DNA of 5,899 nt from Candidatus Hydrogenedentota bacterium (GTDB lineage Bacteria > Hydrogenedentota > Hydrogenedentia > Hydrogenedentales > SLHB01). The stretch lies in assembly GCA_035416745.1 (NCBI GenBank), contig DAOLNV010000089.1:1-5899 (forward strand), given 5' to 3'. Shown in pieces: positions 1 to 5,159 of the stretch (position 1 is its first letter; each line of letters opens with the position of its first letter). The notes under the pieces were generated by a model, which saw only the letters and a program-made list of their open reading frames with translations, had not been told where the DNA came from and ran no database searches. The position numbers and the translations under genes are program-made.

Positions 1-920
1 TTTTTGAAGACAACAGTTTCAGCATCGGAAACACCCCGCTGGTTCATTTGCAGCGGCTTGGCAAAGATCTGAATGCCAAGATATTCGCCAAAGTGGAGGG
101 CCGAAATCCGGGGTATTCGGTGAAGTGCCGAATCGGCGCCAGCATGGTGTGGGACGCGGAGAAACGCGGGGTGCTCAAGCCCGGCGGGACAATTGTAGAG
201 CCAACCTCCGGTAACACGGGGATAGCTTTGGCTTTTGTCGCCGCGGCCCGGGGATACAAACTGATTCTGACCATGCCCGAGACCATGAGCGTGGAACGCC
301 GGCAAGTATTGAAGGCCTTTGGGGCGCTCGTGGTGCTCACCCCCGGCGAGCAGGGAATGCCTGGAGCCATCCGGCAAGCAGAAACACTCCTTCAGGAAAA
401 CCCCCAATACTTTATGCCCCAGCAGTTTAAGAATCCGGCCAACCCCGAGATTCACTACCGAACGACCGGCCCAGAGATCTGGAACGACCTGGATGGGAAA
501 ATCGACGTTTTTGTCGCGGGCGTCGGTACGGGCGGGACAATTACCGGCGTTGCCCGCTACTTCAAGAAGGCGAAAAGGAAGGTTGTTGAAATCGTTGCCG
601 TTGAGCCCGCCGCTTCTGCAGTGCTTTCCGGCGGCCAGCCCGGTCCTCACAAGATTCAGGGCATTGGCGCGGGGTTTGTCCCCGATGTCTTGGATCTGAG
701 CCTCATAGACAAGATCGAGCAGGTCACCAACGAGGAGGCCTTTGAGATAGCCCGCAGACTTGCCCGCCAAGAGGGTCTCATCAGCGGGATCAGTTGCGGG
801 GCCGCCGCCTCCGTCGCGCTGCGTCTCGCTGAGCGCGCCGAGTATAAAGGGAAAAACATCGTTGTCGTTCTTCCTGATTCGGGAGAACGGTACTTGTCCA
901 CACCGTTGTTCGAGGGATAA
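1..920 (+). CDS. cysK: Cysteine synthase A (O-acetylserine sulfhydrylase), 5' end cut by window edge
   Basis: This PLP enzyme of the cytoplasm makes L-cysteine from O-acetyl-L-serine and sulfide. The reading frame is open from base 3, and its first visible residues, FEDNSFSIGNTPLV, match the CysK N-terminus starting near residue 5, so only a few codons are missing. An internal TTG at 48 is not the start, because conserved sequence lies before it. In visible numbering, the PLP lysine is K41 in SVKCR, the substrate loop TSGNTG is at 68-73, the phosphate-binding loop GTGGT is at 175-179, and the serine that contacts the PLP ring nitrogen is S264 in GISCGAA (most relatives have GISSGAA, and the first serine is kept). 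The SVKCR and WDAEKRG motifs and the whole alignment resemble E. coli CysK rather than cystathionine beta-synthase or CysM. The protein ends at TPLFEG, about ten residues earlier than E. coli CysK. metY follows after 37 bases, so the two are probably one operon. The identification is from remembered family sequence and is very secure. Confidence 0.96.
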   Translation, partial: FEDNSFSIGNTPLVHLQRLGKDLNAKIFAKVEGRNPGYSVKCRIGASMVWDAEKRGVLKPGGTIVEPTSGNTGIALAFVAAARGYKLILTMPETMSVERRQVLKAFGALVVLTPGEQGMPGAIRQAETLLQENPQYFMPQQFKNPANPEIHYRTTGPEIWNDLDGKIDVFVAGVGTGGTITGVARYFKKAKRKVVEIVAVEPAASAVLSGGQPGPHKIQGIGAGFVPDVLDLSLIDKIEQVTNEEAFEIARRLARQEGLISGISCGAAASVALRLAERAEYKGKNIVVVLPDSGERYLSTPLFEG

Positions 921-940
921 GTGTTCCACGGACAAACTTG

Positions 941-946
941 AGGGAG
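941..946 (+). promoter_or_regulatory. Shine-Dalgarno site of metY
   Basis: AGGGAG lies 11 bases before the ATG at 958 in the short gap after cysK. It supports starting metY at 958 rather than at the upstream in-frame codons that would run back into cysK. Confidence 0.6.
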
Positions 947-957
947 ATGATTCTCAG

Positions 958-2256
958 ATGCCGGATACCACGCATTATGGACTTGGCACACAAGCCCTTC
1001 ACGCCGGACAGGAGCCTGATCCGGCTACCGGAGCGCGCGCAGTGCCCATTTACCAGACCACGTCGTTTGTCTTCGAGAGCGCGGAACATGCCGCGCGCCT
1101 GTTCGGACTCGAGGAATTCGGGAACATCTACAGCCGCATTATGAATCCGACGGTGGATGTGTTTGAGAAGCGGATGGCAGCCCTGGAAGGAGGCGTCGGC
1201 GCGCTCGGCTTGTCCTCCGGCAGTGCGGCGATAACGCTGGCCGCGCTGAACATCGCGAAGGCGGGCCAGAATATCGTCTCATCTTCAACGCTTTACGGCG
1301 GGACCTATAACCTGTTTGCGCACACCTTCAAGGATTTGGGGATCGAGGCGCGTTTTGTCGATGCGCGCGAGCCGGGAAACTTCGCCGAGGCCATTGACGG
1401 CGACACGCGCTTCCTCTTTTGCGAAACGATTGGCAACCCGGCGTGCGACGTGCCCGATATCGAGACCATCGCGGATATCGCTCACGATTCCGGCATTCCC
1501 CTTATGGTCGACAACACGGCGGCGTCGCCGATGCTGTTCCGGCCGATTGAACACGGCGCCGACATTGTGGTGCATTCGGCCACGAAAGTAATAGGCGGGC
1601 ATGGCACCTCGATCGGGGGCGTTATCGTGGATGGCGGCACCTTCGACTGGAACAATGGGAAGTTCCCCGAACTCACGGAACCCTGCGAAAGCTATCACGG
1701 CATGAGGTTCTATGAGGCCATGAAGCCGCTGGGAAACATCTCGTATATCATCAAAGCTCGGGTGACCCTGCTGCGCGACATGGGTCCCTGCCTGTCGCCC
1801 TTTAACGCGTTTCTGCTCCTGCAAGGTCTCGAGACGCTGCATTTGCGTGTGCCCCGGCACTCGGAAAACGCGTTGAAGGTCGCTCAACACCTTGACGGAC
1901 ACCCGTCCGTCGAATGGGTCTGCTACCCCGGCCTGAAGAACCACCCGGATCACAAACGCGCGCTCAAATACATGCCAGGAGGCCAGGGCGCCATCCTTAC
2001 GTTCGGCGCCAAGGCCGGTTACGAAGGGGCGAAGAAGTTCATCAACGGCGTAAAGCTGGCCTCTCACCTGGCCAATATCCTGGATGCCAAGACCCTCGTC
2101 ATCCATCCTGCTTCCACGACGCACCAGCAGCTTTCACGGAAGGAACAGGAAGACGCGGGCGTGACGCCCAATATGATCCGCGTATCGGTTGGAATCGAGG
2201 ATGTCGAGGATATCATCGCCGACCTCGATCAAGCTCTGGAACGCGCGGGAAGGTAG
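958..2256 (+). CDS. metY: O-acetylhomoserine sulfhydrylase (O-acetylhomoserine aminocarboxypropyltransferase)
   Basis: This 432-residue PLP enzyme of the Cys/Met metabolism family (fold type I) makes homocysteine from O-acetylhomoserine and sulfide in the cytoplasm. Visible landmarks are YSR at 58-60 (phosphate contacts from the neighbouring subunit), the SSGSAA loop at 86-91, the active-site tyrosine Y113 in LYGGTY, D185 in MVDNT (ring nitrogen contact), K210 in HSATK (Schiff-base lysine), the GGHGTSIGGVIVDGG stretch just after it that is typical of MetY, and R408 in MIRVSVGIE (substrate carboxylate). The length is normal for MetY and longer than the usual 380-400 residues of MetB, MetC and MetZ, which favours direct sulfhydrylation over cystathionine synthesis. 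The frame is open back to 760, but that part overlaps cysK in another frame; the family N-terminus (YGLGTQALHAGQ) and the Shine-Dalgarno site place the start at 958. Neighbours cysK upstream and metX downstream agree with the role. Activity on O-acetyl versus O-succinyl homoserine cannot be decided by eye. Confidence 0.95.
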   Translation: MPDTTHYGLGTQALHAGQEPDPATGARAVPIYQTTSFVFESAEHAARLFGLEEFGNIYSRIMNPTVDVFEKRMAALEGGVGALGLSSGSAAITLAALNIAKAGQNIVSSSTLYGGTYNLFAHTFKDLGIEARFVDAREPGNFAEAIDGDTRFLFCETIGNPACDVPDIETIADIAHDSGIPLMVDNTAASPMLFRPIEHGADIVVHSATKVIGGHGTSIGGVIVDGGTFDWNNGKFPELTEPCESYHGMRFYEAMKPLGNISYIIKARVTLLRDMGPCLSPFNAFLLLQGLETLHLRVPRHSENALKVAQHLDGHPSVEWVCYPGLKNHPDHKRALKYMPGGQGAILTFGAKAGYEGAKKFINGVKLASHLANILDAKTLVIHPASTTHQQLSRKEQEDAGVTPNMIRVSVGIEDVEDIIADLDQALERAGR

Positions 2257-2265
2257 TGGTATACT
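2237..2265 (+). promoter_or_regulatory. Candidate sigma70-type promoter for metXW, overlapping the metY stop
   Basis: TGGTATACT at 2257-2265 reads as an extended -10 element (TGn plus TATACT, five of six matches to TATAAT). Seventeen bases upstream, TGGAAC at 2237-2242 is a weak -35 (three of six). Transcription would begin near 2272, inside the left arm of the following hairpin. The only evidence is the motif, and a chance match is possible. Confidence 0.35.
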
Positions 2266-2269
2266 AAAT

Positions 2270-2309
2270 GGGCGCGGTACCTCTCACCAGGGATCGCGCC
2301 CGTTTTTTT
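2270..2309 (+). terminator. Intrinsic terminator (or attenuator) between metY and metXW
   Basis: GGGCGCG at 2270-2276 pairs perfectly with CGCGCCC at 2295-2301. The stem can continue inward through G2277-T2294 and T2278-A2293 and, past a bulged A, through C2280-G2292 and C2281-G2291, leaving a small loop. One G and then seven T (2303-2309) follow. This is the classic form of a Rho-independent terminator for cysK-metY. Only 33 bases separate it from the metXW start, which leaves almost no room for a promoter downstream, so it may instead act as an attenuator in the metXW leader. Confidence 0.8.
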
Positions 2310-2330
2310 GATAAAGGCATATCCGAAGCC

Positions 2331-2337
2331 GAGGAAG
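2331..2337 (+). promoter_or_regulatory. Shine-Dalgarno site fixing the metXW start at 2343
   Basis: GAGGAAG, with GAGGA at 2331-2335, ends seven bases before the ATG at 2343, which is near-ideal spacing. The in-frame ATG further upstream at 2268 has no such site and sits at the base of the terminator stem. Confidence 0.75.
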
Positions 2338-2342
2338 CAGGC

Positions 2343-4163
2343 ATGATTGAGGAAGGCTCGATCGGCATAGTCAAATCCCAGCAATTCCAGTTTGCCGAAC
2401 CGCCCAACCAGCTTGAACTGGACTGTGGCCGAAAACTGGGCCCCGTTACCCTGGCATACGAAACTTACGGCGCCCTGAACGCGGCTAAGTCTAATGCTAT
2501 CTTGATATTACATGCGCTGACGGGCGACGCTCACGCTGCAGGGTACCACACACCCACCGACCCGAAGCCCGGTTGGTGGGACAACATGATCGGCCCCGGA
2601 AAGGGTTTCGATACCGACAGGTACTTCGTGATCTGCTCGAACTGCCTTGGCGGCTGCCGCGGCACCACTGGTCCCTACTCGATCAATCCCGAGACCGGCA
2701 GGCCCTATGGGCTCACCTTTCCAATAGTCACCATTGGCGACATGGTCCGCGCGCAGCGTCGGCTCATCGAGCACCTGGGTATCGAGAATCTCCTGTCCGT
2801 GGCTGGCGGCTCGATGGGCGGCATGCAGGTCCTCGAGTGGCTCACGCGCTACCCTGACATTGTCCGTTCGGGCATCTGTATCGCGTCCGGACCTCACAAT
2901 GGCGCGCAGGCGATCGCGTTTGATGCCGTGGGGAGGCATGCCGTGCAGGCGGACCCCGCTTTCCGAGACGGCAACTATTACGGCGGAGACGGCCCCGTTC
3001 AGGGCCTGTCGATTGCCCGCATGCTCGGACACATTACCTACCTTTCCGATGAGACCATGCGCGCGAAATTCGGCCGGTCCCTGCGCGGAAAAACCGAGTA
3101 CAGTTACGACTTCGGCAGCGAGTTCAGCGTCGAGACTTATCTGGATTACCAAGGGGAGAAATTCGTTAACCGCTTTGACGCCAATAGTTATCTCTATATT
3201 ACCAAGGCCTGCGACTATTTCGATCTAATCTCCGCGTACGGTTCACTTGATAAGGCCTTTGCCCGGGTTAAGTCCCGCGTAATGGTGCTTTCTTTTTCCT
3301 CGGACTGGCTGTACCCCCCCTACCAGTCCCGCGAAATGGTCGATTCACTTAGCCGAAACCGGAAAGAAGTCACCTACTGCAACATTCATTCGGACTACGG
3401 TCACGATGCCTTCCTGCTTGAGGTGGATGCGATGAAGGACCTCATTGCCGGCTTCCTCGAACACACGCTTGACCCGCGGTTGAAAGCGAAAGAAGACAAC
3501 CCGGAAACATCGGTCTCGGAAGAAGCGAGTGATCCGGTACCTCAGTCCAACGAGAGCATCTATAAAGGGCCGCGCGTTGATTACGATCTCATCGTCGACT
3601 TGGTCGACCCCGAAAGCCGCGTCCTCGACATCGGATGCGGAGACGGGGAACTCCTTCACCGTCTTGTCTGCCAGAAGCAGGTTGATGGGATGGGACTCGA
3701 GGTTTCGGAACCCAATATCATCCGCTGCGTTAACCGCGGCATCTCCGTGGTTCAGGCGGATATCGACAAGGGCTTGAGCGCCATTCCGGACCAGAGCTAC
3801 GACTTCGTCATCCTCAGCATGACCCTGCAGGTTATCAAGAAACCCGAACAGGCGATCCGTGAAGTGCTGCGCGTGGGCAAGAAGTGCATTATCAGCTTCC
3901 CGAATTTCGGATTCTGGAAGGTTCGCGCGATGCTCGCCTTTCAGGGTATGGCGCCGGTCACCCGCAGCCTCCCCTATTCCTGGTATTCCACCCCCAACCG
4001 CAGCGTATTGTCCGTCAAAGACTTCCGCCAGTTTTGCCATACCCACAACATACGCATCGAACGGGAGATCCCGCTCTCGAGTTCCGGCCGGGGCGTTATC
4101 GTCCGCCAATGGCCCAACCTCTTTGCAGACGAAGCCGTTTACGTCATCACCGCGAAAACCTGA
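2343..4163 (+). CDS. metXW: Fused homoserine O-acyltransferase (MetX) and MetW methyltransferase-like protein
   Basis: This 606-residue cytoplasmic protein has two full domains. Residues about 1-377 are MetX, an alpha/beta hydrolase-fold enzyme that acylates the homoserine hydroxyl from an acyl-CoA. Its landmarks are LAYETYG, HALTGDAHAAG, NCLGGCRGTTGP, the nucleophile S157 in AGGSMGGMQ, the acid D321 in SSDWLYPP and the base H354 in YGHDAFLLE. Residues about 378-405 are an acidic linker rich in E, S, P and D. Residues about 408-606 are MetW, with a SAM-binding type motif VLDIGCGDGE at 427-436 and the family signatures DKGL, MTLQVI, LRVGKKCIISFPNFGFW and PYSWYSTPN. MetX and MetW are usually separate adjacent genes. 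No in-frame ATG lies in the linker and I see no frame break, so this looks like a true fusion. MetW is known from genetics to support homoserine acylation, but its exact role is uncertain. The start at 2343 fits the family N-terminus (SIGIVKSQQF) and the Shine-Dalgarno site. Acetyl- or succinyl-CoA preference is not readable by eye; the metY neighbour favours acetyl. Confidence 0.95.
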   Translation: MIEEGSIGIVKSQQFQFAEPPNQLELDCGRKLGPVTLAYETYGALNAAKSNAILILHALTGDAHAAGYHTPTDPKPGWWDNMIGPGKGFDTDRYFVICSNCLGGCRGTTGPYSINPETGRPYGLTFPIVTIGDMVRAQRRLIEHLGIENLLSVAGGSMGGMQVLEWLTRYPDIVRSGICIASGPHNGAQAIAFDAVGRHAVQADPAFRDGNYYGGDGPVQGLSIARMLGHITYLSDETMRAKFGRSLRGKTEYSYDFGSEFSVETYLDYQGEKFVNRFDANSYLYITKACDYFDLISAYGSLDKAFARVKSRVMVLSFSSDWLYPPYQSREMVDSLSRNRKEVTYCNIHSDYGHDAFLLEVDAMKDLIAGFLEHTLDPRLKAKEDNPETSVSEEASDPVPQSNESIYKGPRVDYDLIVDLVDPESRVLDIGCGDGELLHRLVCQKQVDGMGLEVSEPNIIRCVNRGISVVQADIDKGLSAIPDQSYDFVILSMTLQVIKKPEQAIREVLRVGKKCIISFPNFGFWKVRAMLAFQGMAPVTRSLPYSWYSTPNRSVLSVKDFRQFCHTHNIRIEREIPLSSSGRGVIVRQWPNLFADEAVYVITAKT

Positions 4164-4189
4164 ACTGCGCAAACAGACACGGATTGACA

Positions 4190-4201
4190 ACGGGCGCCCG
4201 T
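4190..4201. repeat. Perfect 12-base palindrome in the convergent gap
   Basis: ACGGGCGCCCGT is its own reverse complement. It lies in the 40-base gap between the stop of metXW (4161-4163) and the stop of the opposing hydrolase gene (4204-4206). As RNA it could form only a four-pair stem with a GCGC loop, and neither side has a T run, so it is at best a weak bidirectional terminator. It could also be chance in GC-rich DNA. Confidence 0.4.
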
Positions 4202-4203
4202 CC

Positions 4204-5031
4204 CTATCTTCCGGGAAAGAGCGGTTCAAGGAAGTTGCTGAGGCCGTCAATGTATCGCTGCCCCGTTTCTGAATAGCCATCGTTGTGGTTGCCGGCAATT
4301 TCGAGGAATGTCTTGGGTTCAGGGGCCATCTCGAAAAGGGCTTTCCCGTGATGATAAGGCACGATATCGTCGTCCGGGCTATGTACGATTAGCAGGGGGG
4401 CGGTGACACGTCCGATCTTGTCTTCGGTTTCGAAGCGGTGGCGGAGCAGGAGATTGACGGGGAAGAACGGGAACGCCTCTTTGCCCATGGTTACCGCGGA
4501 TGTAAAGGTGCTCTCAAGGATGACGGCCCCCGGCGTAACCTCGGAGGCCAGGTCGGCGGCGACGGCGCCGCCCAAGCTCCGCCCGAAGAGGACCACACGT
4601 TCGGGAGCCACGCCGCGCTCTTCGGTCAGCCACTGCCAAAAGGCCCTGATGTCTTTGTAACAGCGTCTTTCCGAAGGTTTTCCGGTGCTGTTTCCGTAGC
4701 CGCCATAGTCGTAAATCAGGACGTCGAAGCCGAGATCGCGCCAAATTGCGATGCCGCCCATCCGGCCGCTGATATTGCCGCCGTTGCCGTGGGAATACAG
4801 GATCACTCCGCGCGGCTGGTCCACGGGAATGTACCAACCGTGGGTCGTCTGGCCGTCCACGGGCAGGGCGACGTCCTGGTAGTCCCAGCCAGCCTCGGCG
4901 GGCGCCCATAGCATGCCGCGGGTTGCTGGAAAAACCATAGCGCGCTGCGCGGCTCCTACAAGCGCCACCAAGCCCCCAAGCACTAATCCCCCAAGCGCAA
5001 TTGTCCAGATCATCCGGCCCCTCCAGCCCAT
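4204..5031 (-). CDS. Membrane-anchored alpha/beta hydrolase, BEM46/ABHD13-like
   Basis: This 275-residue predicted serine hydrolase has an unknown substrate. Residues about 8-27 form one hydrophobic segment rich in L, G, V and A behind a short arginine-bearing start. It looks like a signal anchor that holds the enzyme to the membrane, or an uncleaved signal peptide. The catalytic core shows an oxyanion-type HGNGGN at 81-86, YDYGGYGNSTG at 107-117, nucleophile S152 in GRSLGGA, probable acid D221 in HSPDDDIVPY and base H249 in GNHNDGY, in the usual order. Length and motif order match bacterial relatives of BEM46/ABHD13, many annotated only as alpha/beta hydrolase; esterase, thioesterase or lipase activity is possible. 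The start is uncertain. ATG at 5031 keeps two arginines before the membrane segment and has a fair GGAAAGG nine bases upstream; ATG at 5013 has a better Shine-Dalgarno. The gene converges on metXW and diverges from the TrpB2-type gene, so it is probably transcribed alone and unrelated to methionine synthesis. Confidence 0.9.
   Translation of the reverse strand: MGWRGRMIWTIALGGLVLGGLVALVGAAQRAMVFPATRGMLWAPAEAGWDYQDVALPVDGQTTHGWYIPVDQPRGVILYSHGNGGNISGRMGGIAIWRDLGFDVLIYDYGGYGNSTGKPSERRCYKDIRAFWQWLTEERGVAPERVVLFGRSLGGAVAADLASEVTPGAVILESTFTSAVTMGKEAFPFFPVNLLLRHRFETEDKIGRVTAPLLIVHSPDDDIVPYHHGKALFEMAPEPKTFLEIAGNHNDGYSETGQRYIDGLSNFLEPLFPGR
5018..5024 (-). promoter_or_regulatory. Alternative Shine-Dalgarno site inside the hydrolase N-terminus
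   Basis: Read on the - strand, this is GGAGGGG, with GGAGG ending six bases before the second in-frame ATG (5013-5011). It is a stronger ribosome site than the one before the ATG at 5031 and would give a 269-residue protein beginning MIWTIALGG, at the edge of the membrane segment. Confidence 0.4.
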
Positions 5032-5082
5032 GGTTACACGCCTTTCCGGGTGAGTTCCCGCACAGTCTGCCGAGCGACGATT

Positions 5083-5110
5083 TTGTCTCGCATCAGGCTG
5101 ATGGGATATT
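5083..5110 (+). promoter_or_regulatory. Weak candidate promoter for the TrpB2-type gene
   Basis: TTGTCT at 5083-5088 (four of six to TTGACA) and GATATT at 5105-5110 (four of six to TATAAT) are 16 bases apart in the divergent gap. The better -10-like hexamer TATGAT at 5112-5117 has no good -35 at normal spacing. On the other strand TACAAT (5113-5108) with TTGATT (5134-5129) could serve the hydrolase, though with only 15 bases between. The gap is AT-richer here than the surrounding genes, which suits a divergent promoter region, but no single pair is convincing. Confidence 0.25.
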
Positions 5111-5145
5111 GTATGATGTTGTCTTGGAAATCAAAATGCACCCAA

Positions 5146-5153
5146 GAGGGGGA
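5146..5153 (+). promoter_or_regulatory. Shine-Dalgarno site of the TrpB2-type gene
   Basis: GAGGGGGA ends six bases before the ATG at 5160. It fixes that ATG as the start. Confidence 0.7.
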
Positions 5154-5159
5154 ACTACC

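Noticed and set aside
894..935. Inverted repeat TTGTCC ... GGACAA around the end of cysK
   Set aside because: The arms are only six bases, the loop is 30 bases and there is no T run, so neither a terminator nor a clear operator is supported.
760..957. Upstream extension of the metY frame into cysK
   Set aside because: It overlaps the conserved end of cysK in another frame, and the MetY family begins at the residues encoded from 958.
1285..2124. Long open frame of 279 codons on the - strand, opposite metY
   Set aside because: It lies wholly inside metY, its translation resembles no family I know, and it is rich in R, G, V and D as expected for the antisense of a GC-rich gene. It is a shadow.
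2270..2342. SAM-II-type riboswitch before metXW
   Set aside because: A GC hairpin followed by TGATAAAGGC recalls the SAM-II layout upstream of metX genes. However, the conserved SAM-II loop sequence is absent and the T7 run is typical of a terminator. A covariance-model search for SAM and SAH riboswitch families would settle it.
2508..3152. Open frame of 214 codons on the - strand, opposite MetX
   Set aside because: It is fully covered by the conserved MetX domain on the + strand and has no protein-family signal of its own.
4190..4201. 12-base palindrome as a bidirectional terminator for metXW and the hydrolase
   Set aside because: A palindrome without a spacer gives only a four-pair stem, and no T run is present on either strand. 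I kept it as a repeat only.
3345..4298. Open frame of 317 codons on the - strand, opposite metXW and running into the hydrolase gene
   Set aside because: It overlaps two well-identified genes, has no recognisable motif, and fits antisense reading of a gene with strong third-position GC.
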